A stretch of 64,000 nt of DNA from Halocaridina rubra. Its lineage: Eukaryota; Arthropoda; Malacostraca; Decapoda; Atyidae. The first letter of the stretch is position 1. The number at the start of each line of letters is the position of its first letter. The translations under genes and the position numbers were made by a program. The DNA lies in contig JAXCGZ010004236.1 of NCBI GenBank assembly GCA_037179515.1, forward strand, positions 1 through 64,000, written 5' to 3'. Below the pieces are notes generated by a model. It ran no database searches. It was not told where the DNA came from and worked only from the letters and a program-made list of their open reading frames with translations. Shown here piece after piece: positions 10,615 to 22,579 of the stretch.

Positions 10615-11145
10615 GTGCATAGTCGTGCTGGAAAATCCACAGGAATATACAGTAGTTGGAGGAATACTGAACATGAAGATGGCCGAATTTCAACTCTTGA
10701 CTGGTATAGAGATGTAGAAAAATGGGTCCCTGTATTGGATGAGGATGGAATACAGGAACCTAGTGAAATAGTAATGGCTTGTGAAAATACAGAAAATTAT
10801 GAACTTATCAAAGCAAAAGAAGAACTGAAAAGCTGGAAGAATTTTGGAATGCTGAGGTTGATGTGTGGGGTGACGAGGGAGGACAGGATACGAAATGACT
10901 GGATCAGAGGTACAGTGAAGGTGGTGGAGGCGTCGGCGAAAGCGCAGGAGAGGAGATTACAGTGGTTCGGTCATGTGAAGAGGAGAGAAGAAGACTACGT
11001 GGGTGTGAGAGTGATGGAGATGGACGTGCAGGGCAGACGTAGACGAGGAAGACCTAAACTACGGTGGAAGGACCGACTGAAGGAGGATCTCAGAGAGAGA
11101 CAGCTGGGGGAGGAGCAAGTGATGGACCGGAACCAGTGGAGATGA
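10615..11145 (+). pseudogene. Chimeric frame: Copia integrase-RT linker fused to a LINE C-terminus
   Basis: The first 75 or so codons belong to the Copia polyprotein. From about 10845 the frame enters an inserted LINE fragment reading LRLMCGVTREDRIRND, then RLQWFGHVKRREEDY and GRRRRGRPKLRWKDRLKED, a typical C-terminal end of a non-LTR retrotransposon. The fusion is a by-product of nested insertion, not a gene. Confidence 0.7.
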
Positions 11146-11207
11146 CTGGTGAAGAGATGCGACCCCATATGAAAATGGGAACGCAAATAGAGGAAGAAGA
11201 AGAAGAT
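10845..11207 (+). mobile_element. 5'-truncated LINE 3' end inserted in the Copia element
   Basis: About 360 bp carry only the C-terminal RT-associated region (WFGHVKRRE, GRPKLRW) and end in a gaagaagaagaag-rich tail. On both sides the Copia reading resumes (ELKSWKNF before; EVLNAGQKALSVRWVV after). No clean target duplication was found because the ends are purine-rich. The family differs from the two larger LINE families in this window. Confidence 0.7.
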
Positions 11208-12540
11208 AAAGAGGTTCTGAATGCGGGTCAAAAAGCATTATCAGTTCGATGGGTAGTAATAGAAAAAGAAAACAGTACTGGAAAAAAAGAAAGTTAAAGC
11301 ACAGCTGGTTGCCAGAGGTTTTGAGGAAAAATAAAACATTCAATCAGATTCTCCCACTGTTAGTAAGAAAGTGTTGAGATCTTTCGTTGCCATCTAGTCT
11401 TCCAAAATGTGGGCAGTCAATTAAATTGATATTAAGGTTGCATTTCTACAGTGAACGATTTGAGCGTGAAGTATATCTTATTCCCACTGTGGAAGCAGGT
11501 TATGACAATAATATACTGTGGAAGTTAGAAAAATGTGTATATGGCCTTAATGACGCAGCTAGGAAGTGGTATCTCACAGTAAAGACTTTCCTGCTGCAGA
11601 TGGGATGTAAGCAAGTAAAAACTGACCCCGCAGCAATCTACTGGTACCATGAAAGAGAATTATGTGGTTTGTTTTTAATGCATGTAGATGATTTCTTGTG
11701 GGGAGGAACCAAGAAATTTGAAAATATTGTCATTACCCAAATCAGAAATTATTTTCAGGTTAGGGAACAAGTAATACTGTTTTCAGGTATATTGGACTAG
11801 ATATTATTCAGAATGAACATAGAATCACACTTCATCAAAATGAATACTGTAAATCTCTAAACTCTATAAGTGTAAGTGCTGCTAGAGGATTACATAAGAA
11901 TATGGAGTGTAGTGAAAAAGAAAAGGAGAGTTTTAGGAGTCTTGTAGGCCAACTAGGGTGGTTGTGTACTAATTCAAGACCGGATATATCATATGATGTG
12001 TTAGAACTTAGCTGTAAGGTCAATAAGTCTAAAGTAGAAGATCTGATTGAGGCAAATAAATGTCTAAGGAAAGCTTATACTTTTGAGTTCAATATGCTTC
12101 CCAGAATTAGGTGACACTTCCAAGTATAAATTGGTTGTATACAGTGATGCTTCCTATGCTAATCTCCCAGATGGATTTGGTAGTGCTGGGGGCTTTGTAA
12201 TTCTTCTTGTGGGTGAAAATGGAAAGAGTTGTCCATTGTATTGGGAGGCAAAGAATATAAGAAGGGTTGTAAAAAGCACACTTGCAGCAGAAATACTAGC
12301 AGCTGCTGAGGCAGTGGATATGGCCTATTATCTTGGAAGTATGTTGTCTCAAATACTATATGACAAAGAAAGAAAATTGCCTGTACAACTCTTTGTAGAT
12401 AACCGTTCACTTTATAATGTGCACTCAATTAAAAATGTATCAGAAAAAAGATTAAGGATAAAATGGTTCAAAATGGTGAGTTGAAGATATTTTGGGTGGA
12501 TTCAAAAGCACAGTTGGCTGATGTATTGAAAAAAAAAAAG
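11208..12540 (+). pseudogene. Copia reverse transcriptase and RNase H remnant
   Basis: RT motifs include ALSVRWVVIEKEN, KCVYGLNDAARKWY and the catalytic box LMHVDDFLWGG (about 11680-11705), spread over at least three frames. RNase H follows: LVGQLGWLCTNSRPDISY (about 11940-12000), VVYSDASYANLPDGFGSAGG (about 12134-12190), KSTLAAEILAAAEAVD and LFVDNRSLYN. Stops at about 11298, 11800 and 12114 break the frame. Confidence 0.82.
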
Positions 12541-12784
12541 AAGTAAATTATTTGAAAATAGCTAGTCTTTGAAAATGGATCTTTGAAATAATAATTAAAA
12601 AGATTGCTATGTTGTATTGATTTTGTGAAGGAAAAATTAAAAGAATCTTCATTTCTTAAAAAGAAATGTTTTATTTTTATGTTTTTGTTGTTATATTTAA
12701 CTTTTAAGTTCTGCATTTATACAGCATACAGTATAATGTTGTAATTTTTTTTAGTATTTTTTTTTGTTTAAAAAAGAGGGAGTA

Positions 12785-12971
12785 TGTTAATTCTGTTCAA
12801 ATTATTATATACGATATTGCGCTTCTCGAGCGTCTTTTGTTTATGTTGAGATGAGCAGAGTTTGTAGTGAAGCGGTCAGTATAGGATGTTATCTTTTGGC
12901 TACAATATTAAAGCTATGTCTTGTATGTCTGTCATTGATTCATCCTGCCACATTGATCTGTGAGCTCAACA
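12785..12971 (+). repeat. 3' LTR of the Copia element
   Basis: 187 bp, TGTTAATTC to GAGCTCAACA, preceded by the purine tract aaaaaagagggag and followed directly by the gctat target duplication. Confidence 0.95.
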
Positions 12972-12976
12972 GCTAT

Positions 12977-14194
12977 CGAGAACCCCCTATATGCCCTGCA
13001 TGCCACATATCCACTTGGCAATGAACTGTCTAGTTAGTGCAGTCCCAGGTGGCTGTCATAATTCTGTACATGAAGCTGGTGAAACCTTCACAAACTTGAT
13101 TAGAGACAAACCTGGAGGTGAGTTATATACCTAAGTTTCTCTCTTATATGGTTGCACTTTATTCCTATCATGAGCTTCTCTGCTGAAGGGAGGTAAAAAT
13201 ATACAAGTTGTATAATGGAGATTCATATTTAGAAGTCTCCAAGAAACATTTATCATTCGTCATCTGGTCCTGTGTAATACATATAGACTCCGCTGCCACA
13301 ACATTCAAATTTTGAGAAAAGGATATTAATCCAGTAGAATATGCAGTACATTTTAAAATTATGTACTAATTGCCTTTATACAGATCCAAAGCTCCAAGAT
13401 ATTTGTATGACTCGAAACTCCTGTACATCAGCTTTTAACACTGCCAGACCCATATTCATATTTCTACCATTCATTTTTATCCTGTTCTTCGACTTTACAC
13501 TGTTCATCAAAAGGATCAACATCTGTTATACTCGCACAGCACACACATTTCTTATATTGTCAAAGGTATTCTTTGTATTTTTGTATAAAATAAAAATTGC
13601 GCTGTACTGAAATGCAATCTATAACAAAGCAATGTAGGCTCAAGAGCTGTAATGAAATCTGCTGACACAATAATGAAGCACTCATTTTCATTTAATTTTC
13701 ACTACTAGGTAGGCTTTTCAGCATATCACTGCAAATTTTCCTATAATGTTTCTAGGTTTGTCAACTAATTATCCGTCAGACAATTGATCCTTGAGTTTCT
13801 TGAGCTGGAGAGATTTGGCTAGCAGCTAGATGAGCCTGTCCTAACCTATTACTGATTAAAATGTCTTCAAATCTCAAAGTAGCATAGGCTCCTCCTTTTC
13901 AAGAGCATTTTCAAGATTCTGGAGCCAACCTCTGACAGAACAAAATATACAGTACTAGTATTTCAAATCCACTCTTACTTTCTGATGATATTCTATATTA
14001 TATACTGTATTTAGTAATCACTAATGTTAGTTATACGGAGAAAAAAGCAAATTACTAGTATGACACTGAAAGTCATCTGAAAATTTGAAGAACAAATTCA
14101 GTATGGCATTACTTTGTGTTTATAAATACATAATATTGACAAAGGACTGTTACCACCTTAGATGCCGAGGGTCTCGAATTTGAGTAATCCCTAC
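12977..14194. other. No gene recognised; region beyond the HEATR1 3' end
   Basis: AT-rich unique-looking sequence downstream of the HEATR1 polyadenylation signal. Short chance frames only. Confidence 0.5.
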
Positions 14195-14200
14195 TTTATT
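14195..14200 (-). promoter_or_regulatory. Probable HEATR1 polyadenylation signal
   Basis: AATAAA on the minus strand, about 180 bp downstream of the HEATR1 stop codon. It is the first canonical hexamer noticed after the stop, giving a short 3' UTR. Confidence 0.55.
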
Positions 14201-14378
14201 CATGAAAAACAACAAATCCAAATATCTTAAAGTTTGTTTCAAAACATTTTCTTGAGACAGAATAAATATCATACATAGGAACTATACATATTACACACAT
14301 TAGGGAATCTTGTAGAAACTTGAGGATAAAAATATGTAAAACACCAGTGGGTTTTTTTTTAATTATACAGTAACACCA

Positions 14379-14585
14379 TTATTTGTCAAGATATGACCTA
14401 AAGCTCTCTCCAAGTATCAATTCCATTTTAGTGTAGATCTCTTTGGCAGCAGCTTCAATTTCAGGGTCCAGAGTTTCAAAGACCTCAGTAATGTAAGGCA
14501 TTATATCCGCAAGGAGAGGCTGGAGATAATCTTCACCAAAGGCATCAATTAATGCTTGGAATGTTTCTAAAGCAGCTAATATAAC
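14379..14585 (-). CDS. HEATR1: HEATR1 terminal exon with stop codon
   Basis: 207 nt, 68 codons plus TAA (14379-14381). Encodes VILAALETFQALIDAFGEDY to KMELILGESFRSYLDK. The terminal LETVLGEPLQSYF-like motif of animal HEATR1 is recognisable. Confidence 0.94.
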   Translation of the reverse strand, partial: VILAALETFQALIDAFGEDYLQPLLADIMPYITEVFETLDPEIEAAAKEIYTKMELILGESFRSYLDK

Positions 14586-15943
14586 CTGTTTAATAAAAAT
14601 AAAAGTCAGAATAAATCTAATCCTAACGATTCTATTCAGTGTAAAATATTTTTTTCAAGGTTTATGACTGGTGACAGTTACTTCAAATACAATAGTATTT
14701 TTATTTTTCCAATGTCTTTGAGCATTTACAAGCTATAGGTAAAGAAAAAATTATGGATAATGGCAGTTTCTCTCCTTATAACTTAAAAGTCGGGTGATAT
14801 TAATTTATACTGGCAAAGATGAAGGCAAATGACGAGTACATATTATAAATTAATAGCTTTTTTCAGTAGCCACAGTGATGCAGTGATTAGAGTACTTGAC
14901 TCGGGAGGTGATACATTCGCAATGGAACCCACTGTAGGGTGTTAGTAAGGGCATCCAGCCTTGACTTCCCAAGCCACATTTCCTCAAGGATCAACTGGGA
15001 GTGGAAACAACTTTTTTTCAGTAGCATACTCATTGTTTCCTCAATACCCAACCACTCAACCCACCTTTGCCTCAAATCCTGTTCCTTTCCTGACCCTTCC
15101 ATGACTGTACTACAATCATCGTAAGCCTCAAACTAATATGTTAGATGCTTGTCCATACGTAGTTACTCAGAATTCTGGGTTACTTACACAACTTGTGTAT
15201 GCTAATATGCCCGCCTATCCTGTGGATGGTGGGGAAAATTTGTGGCAAAATTTCATGCCAATACAGCTAAGAGGAGTGACTTAGGTATGTTTGGCTTATG
15301 GTGATTGTGTTCTTGGCTCAACCTCTCCCCAATCAAGGATGGATAGCAGCCATTGTATTTCTCACCTTTCTCACCAAACACCTGAGTAAATACTTCTCTA
15401 TCTGTCGGTTGGCTGACCATGTATGAAGCTCCTACGCTACTGAGGGCTATTACATTTTGGTCAGCCATGCGTTGCTTGAGCAAAGCGGTTTTCTTCCAGT
15501 GTCCTGCTAGGGCTATCCTAGAAATACTCCCTATTTATCTGGACTTGGGACCGCCACTGAGCTAAGCTGGCCTGCTTAACCCAGTGGCTGGGTTTATAAA
15601 AAAAAAATTCTATCTGCAAATACAGTATCAGGCCAAATGTTTTATATATCAGATTTTAGTTAAAATTACAACTATATTTGCTCTTATAGGGACAGCAGCT
15701 GAGCACTAAGATCAAATATCTATGATTCCATATTCATTTACTTGAAGTACTGAAGAGAAAATTTGGTAAATGGTAACTGATATATGCACTGATATACAAC
15801 TTGGCCAACGAATATATCTCCATGCAGTGATATTTAAGTATACACATTTTGAAGTTTCTCCTCTTCATGCAAACCAATATCATATATTCATGAATTTTTA
15901 TCATTATTATTACTATTCTTCTTCATCTTCTGCTTCTTCTACA

Positions 15944-15991
<48 letters not shown>

Positions 15992-18900
15992 CATTATTAT
16001 TATTATCATTATTATTATTATTTGCCATACAACAAGCCCAGCTGGGAAAAGTCAGACTATGAACCAGGTGGCTCTAGCAGGGTGAGGATAAGGAGAAATA
16101 AAAGAAAAAATAAATTTATACAAAATGGCACACCTCAGCTTTGCAACACTGCCATTTAATATACAGTATGTTAAAAAAAAATCTACTCACGTTGTCACTA
16201 CCCCCTAAGATTTCATATCACCTAAAGTGTTATTTTTTGATAAGGTAATTTTCCAAAGCTCGAAGGTTATAATTTTGGATAAATTGCATATGTGCTAAAA
16301 CCAAAAATTCAATCATTCTATAAAATAAAAAGTAATATGTAGTTTACTAACATACACGGAATACTTACAAGAGGCTCTTCATCATTCCGCAGGCGTAGCA
16401 GAACAGAGCGATTAAGATCTTTCCAGAGAGAATCATCACCAACAGCACTTGTAAATTTCAGGACACAGGGAATGAAGTGATTCGTGATGAGTTCTTTGTA
16501 AGACTCCTTTCCAATCTGAGTATTCTCCAGCTGGAAAAATAAATGTGATATTGCATTCAATAACTTCTCTGAAGACATGAGCATTTATATATTTATTTGT
16601 AAAATATTAAAAGTTCCATTAGGCCATGATTATGAGACAGTGAGGGTGTGAAGCAGTCAGACTACATATGGCACTCCAGTAACACAATGTACATCATGAA
16701 AAGAATTATGTATGTATAGTAAAGTGCTCATACATATATATTGCTTTCTGTGGTTGTAGGCAAAGTTACAGGGAGTTAAGAGGAATTTCAACATGTTTTT
16801 ACCTTGTCCTTATTGTTATTATATAACAGAAATTATGTGAATTAACATGACACAAAAATGATATATGACAAGTTATAAATATGTAAACAATACTGTTGGA
16901 TTATAAATATAAAAACAACAAAGAAAAGAAAGTACTCAACCTGATTTATAAGTGGCTGAACCATCAACTGGAATCTTTCTTGATTAGTAAAATATACTGA
17001 ATCATACAAAAATATTTTCGTAAGTGTATCAAATACATACTTCAGCAAGAGTGTTGTCTTTTTATATGCTTCCTCACCAATGCCAAAGATCTGCAAGGTA
17101 TTACAAATGAAAAAATGCTATTTAATTCTAAACAAGATTTAATCTAGAGCTTTGATAAGTAACTAATATATTTACAATACTACAGGGGGGCCTCGTATAA
17201 TATCGTTTTGAGTTACATCGCTTCGTCTTTATGTCAGAGGCCAGTAAATAATTAATAAATTAATTTTTCGTCCTACCTGGCCGGTGCGGTAAATTCAAAC
17301 TGCGCGCATTAAACAGCTTGTGAGCGCGGTGGATGAATACACAGCTAGCAGCTCAGCTGTATTCATATTTATCAAGTTACTGGCTTTATTTGTTTATTTA
17401 TATGGTTGGTTATACTGAAGGAATATACTGAATTAACAAAAAAAAAAACACATAGCTGTGATAAGATTTTCTTCGAAATACACATGAATACACTGCTAGC
17501 TGCAAATCTGTATTCGTATTTATCAAGTTCCTTGCTTTATTTATTTATATGTTTATACATTTGCTTATATTTAGGGATTATATTGAAATTAAAAAAAAAC
17601 ATATAGCCGTAAATAAATTATATATGAAATAGCTTGCTGAGCTTCGTGTAAGAATACGGTGTCACGCAGCATTAGAGGAGGAAGAAGAACTACAGTTCAG
17701 TTCATTCCCGCCCGCCACATTGTGCCTCATGTTTTATCTGCTCTCTCATTGTGTTCGCACGTTATGGAAATTAATATTGAAGTAGTAAACTGTGCTGAAA
17801 AGGGAGAACCTTCTACGAACATTGACCGCAATCAAGGAATAGCCTGTACGACCGTGGCCACGATCATTAAAGATCGCATCCATAACCACCTAAAGGTTTG
17901 ACTCCTATGATGATTACTGTGATCCCTAGGCATCGTAGTCGCTTTATGGTCGAGATGGAGAGATTGTTAGTGCTCTGGATTGATCGACGGCGTATCCCAA
18001 TAAAGCCTTATGATTATACAGGAAAAGGCTAAAATATTGTTCGAAGCCTTGAAAAGAGAAAAGGGGGAAGGCGGTGCAGACGAAGAGCTTATGGCTAGTA
18101 GGGGTTGGTTTAATCGTTTTAAGGCTCATGCTAATTTCCATACTATAAGAGTGAAAGGTGAAACTGCTAGTGGTGATGAAGAAGCAGCAAAAATTTTCCC
18201 TATTGTTTTGGCTGAGATTATAATGGAGGGGGGTTACCGTGCCAAACAGGTATTTAATGTGGAGGAGACTGGCTTATTCTGGAGGTGTATGCCTAGTCGT
18301 ACGTACAATGCCAAGGAGAAGACAGCACCTGGCCATAAAGTCAGCGAGGAGAGACTGATTTTGCTTTTGGGGATAATGATGCATGAGACTATAAGCTGAA
18401 GCCCTTGTTGATTTATTTGGCAGAAAACCCAAGGGCACTCAAGGGCGTTTCGAAGGGTCAACTGCCAGTCATCTGGACATCAAACAAGAAGGACTGGTTC
18501 AGCAACCATTTTATCCCTGAAGCGAAGAGGTACTGTGCTTCTAGGACCTGCTTTATAAGGCGTTGCTAATCCTGGACAATGCCCCTGCTCACCCAGCCCA
18601 TTTGGATGACTTTCACCCTAATGTAAAGGTGGTTTACCTTCCCCCTAATACCACTTCCTTGTTACAGCCAATGGATCAGGGGGCCATTGCCTCTTTCAAG
18701 GTCTACAACCTCCAAAGAACAATCACTATGGCTCTTAGAGCAACTGAGAAGGAAAAGAACTTGACTCTCAAGGACTTCTGGAAGTCTTACAATATTCTTC
18801 ATGCTGTGAAGAATATTGCTGATGATTGGGAGGAAGTGCTGCAAACCAACTTGAATGGGGAAAGGAAAGAAGCATGCCCCTATTTTGTGAAAGACTTCCG

Positions 18901-21900
18901 AGGTTTCGAAGAGACAGTTGAAGCAGTAATCAAGAACGTAGTTGTTACGATTAAGAAGTTCAAGCTGGAGGTGGAGGCTGATGATGTAAAAGAGCTCCTG
19001 GAATCTCATGGCGAAGAGTTATCTACTGAGGACATCATTCAACTGGAAAAGCAGATGATTGAAGAGGAGGAAGAACTACCAAGCCCAGAGCCCAAGAGAT
19101 TCACAACTAAGGAATCGGAAGAGACATCTGCCCTGGCGGAGGAAATGTAGGGAAAGCTCGAGGCTCATGACCCTAATGTTGCCAGGTACAATAAGATCGA
19201 GAGAGGGATCAATGATGCCTTGCGGTGTTACAAGGAATTATATGGGGAGAAGAAGAGGGTATCCTTCCAGACTCGCCTTGACCAATTCTTTGTGAGGCTA
19301 GAGCCCCCACCAAAAGATCCAGCGCCATCCACCTCAGGTGCCTCTACTTCTATAGACTCACCTGCCCCAGTACCTCCATTATGTTCTTTTGCCTCTCCAA
19401 GCTCAACAGCCCCAGTCTCCTCAGCACCTGCCTCTCCACCTTCCACCTCCCAATAAGCCACTCTCGCCCTCCCTTGCAATGCCCCTTCAAGAGTGCAAGC
19501 AGACTACATGAGTAAAGGTAAGCAATAATGCAGTGTACTGTAGTGTAATTTTAGTATTTATACATTTTAAAGGTAAGTAATACTATTAAGTTTAGTTATA
19601 GTATTTTTGTATCATAGATTAAGAACTTATATTAGTTTTCATATATTTTAAATGATTTATTTTTAATATAGGTTGGGGGACCTAGGTTCGAATGTAGGTA
19701 TTTTCGGATTTACGTCGAAATCCAGCTTAAGTCAGCTGTCAGGAACGGAACACATCGTTAAACGAGGACCCCCTGTATATGATTTATATATAAAAAGGAA
19801 AAACTTGACTAATGTGTTACACTTACATTATCTGGTTGTATATGAAATAGGAAGCATTTATGCATAGACAAAGTTTCAAATAGTAATCAAAAAAGCAGAT
19901 GAAAAAACTTAATAAGCATTAGAATAAGCAAAGATGATTTACATTAACAAAGACATTTCAAAATGAATTACTAGTACAAAAGATGTAATACATGACTCCA
20001 AAGTCCATTTATATATCAAACTTCCAAAAATATCAGTGTAATTAGTCAAAGATACACATAAAAATACAGCAATTTTTCTCAGTGCATACCCTAAACTTTT
20101 TATGAATGTAATAATTACTTTACACATATTCTAGAATAAGAAACCAGAATGAACACAAATTATTCAATTATAGTGCTCTACAGAGGTCAACTGTAGCATA
20201 ACCGGAAGAGCACTTGACTCAAGAGGTATTGGACCAACATTTGAGCCATGGATGGGTAATAGAAAGGGCATCCAGCTTTGATTCCTCAGCTTCAATCCAT
20301 TTGTATCTGCCCTCAATTGATGACTAAGTGACACACAAAACATATAAAAATAAATGCTTTTCTAGCAAGACTCCATAAAACCTCCAACCATTTACGAAAG
20401 CAGTTGCAAAGTAATATAATCATTAAACACAACGTTTCAGCTTAAAAAAAAACAATGAAATATAGAGAAATTATGGTAATGGCAAACTAAATATAAATAA
20501 CGGCAAATAATTTAAGTAACTTACTGTGTCCTTTCTATTTAATGAGTTATTTCTTTCTAATACAGAAGATGTATGGCTGAACAGATTATCTGCTAATTTT
20601 GCTTTAATGAACAGTACTTTCAACATTCCAGCCAGGTGATCAGCAAATCTGTAAAAGGAAGTACTAAAACTGAAAAAAAAAATATATATACACCTAGTTC
20701 TCGGAAGTGCCGCATATATTAATTTTCGCGTAATTCAACGAGTTATTTTCCATAAGAAACAATGATAATGGGTAGCTCGTTCCACAACTGTCCATAGATA
20801 GATAGACAGATAGATAGATAGATAGAGTATAATAATATAAATAAATGAATAAGAAGAAAAAGAAGACAATAACAACAACAAGATTAAAAGTTGATAAAAT
20901 ATAACTGAAATTTACGAGTATAAAAAGAACCAACAATTCGCTAAAGACGAACAAGGCATCTGGTCCCGATGGTATCCCTGCAAAGTTCCTTAAGGAGTTT
21001 ACAGATGAACTGGCTAACGGGCTTTGCCATCTTTTTCACCTCATTCTGTCAACCAGTATCTATCCTTCATCTTGGAAGCATGCTCTAGTTCAACCTATTC
21101 CTAAGAAGGGTGACAGCTCTACTATCTTACTCATTTATGGTCATCTTCTGTGAGGAACTATGGGTAATCCTTTGTCGTCGCCCTTGATATCTCTAAGGCT
21201 TTTGACAGAGTCTGGCACAAGGCTCTGTTGGCCAAACTCCCTGCCTATGGCTTTACCCCTTCTTTCTGTTCTCTGATTTCCAGTTTTCTTACTGACTGTT
21301 TTATATCTGTAGTTGTTGATGACGCAACATCTAGCTCTTTCTCTGTTACCAGTGGTGTTCCACAGGGCTCTGTTCTTTCACCTACTCTGTTCCTTCTCTT
21401 CATCAATGATCTTCTACAATCCCCATCTTCCTCTCTTCTTCATGCCTTTGCTGATGATTCTACCATTCACTTTTCCTCTGCCTTTTCTTCACAACCTTCA
21501 TCTGTTACTCGTAATCAATCTCGTATCACTCTTTCTTCTACTCTTAACTCCGATTTGCAGAGAGTATCTGAGTGGGGCACTCAAAATTTAGTTAAATTCA
21601 ATGCCTCCAAGACAGTTTCTGGTTATCTCTTTATCTTTTTCTCCTCCTGATAACCCTATTGTCTTCAAAACTAATGAAATTTACCCTCTTACCTCTATCA
21701 ACATATTAGGAATCCATATAGCCTCTTAACTTGTCTTGGAGGAATCACATAATCCAAATGTCTAAATCTTCATCCAAAAAATAGGGGGTTTTGTTTCGTT
21801 TCCATCATTACTTTTCCTCTTTGCTGTTATTTAAAATTTACAAAGGTCTTATCCGTCCCTGCTCAGAATACTGCTCACACGTCTGGGGTGCTTCTTCTTA

Positions 21901-22539
21901 TACTTATCTTCTTGATAGGGTTGAATCTCAGGCAGTTAGACTCATTATTAATCCTTCTCTTACTTCTAATCTGGATTCTCTCTCTCTTTGCCGTAAGGTA
22001 TCTTCCCTTTCGCTTTTCTATTGCTACTACTTCCATCGCTGCTCTGATGGGTTGGCGAGTTGCATCCTTCCTCCACTGCCGAGGCTGCGTAACACTCGCC
22101 AAGCGGCCTCATCTCACAGGTATTGTGTGGAGACTTGTAGCTCGCAGATTGGTCGGTGCAGTGACTGCTTCTTCCCATCTACCTCCAGACTCTGGAACTC
22201 TCTTCCTCCTTCTGTCTTTCCTAATTCTTATGACCTTTCATCCTTCAAAAAGCAGATCTATCATCATCTCAGAGCCTAGTTCTCCATATCTATGGGTCCT
22301 CTGTACTTTGACTGTTTTTTTCTGTCTGTCATTTTCCTTTGTGTGATATTACCTCATCTCTGCCTTGTCCTTAACCTTTTTCTTTTCCTTCGTCTTGGTA
22401 TTTTCTCGTGCCCGGGCCTTTATTGATGAGTAACCCACCCCCAAGACATGCTTTCTTTCATCTTGTGCTCAGTATACTGCTAGCAAGGTCATAGTAGAAT
22501 CATATCCATTTGTATCTTTGCTGCTTTGAAGTCTTGACC

Positions 22540-22579
<40 letters not shown>

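Larger units (their letters stand above)
7564..12971 (+). mobile_element. Complete Ty1/Copia (GalEa-like) LTR retrotransposon, degenerate
   Basis: The element is bounded by two LTRs (7564-7754 and 12785-12971) and flanked by the 5-bp duplication gctat at 7559-7563 and 12972-12976. A primer site tggtagcagagc (7757-7768) fits initiator tRNA-Met priming, and a purine tract lies at 12770-12782. Gene order is gag, protease, integrase, RT, RNase H, the Copia order. Motifs such as VYGLNDAARKWY and a DTA protease resemble the GalEa group described from crustaceans; that assignment is from memory. Frameshifts and stops break every domain, and a SINE (9215-9419) and a LINE fragment (about 10845-11207) are nested inside. 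The LTRs differ at about nine positions plus one 4-bp gap, roughly 5%, so the insertion is not recent. Confidence 0.93.

Noticed and set aside
15253..15483. 76-codon minus-strand frame
   Set aside because: Lies within an A-tailed repeated sequence and has no recognisable domain.
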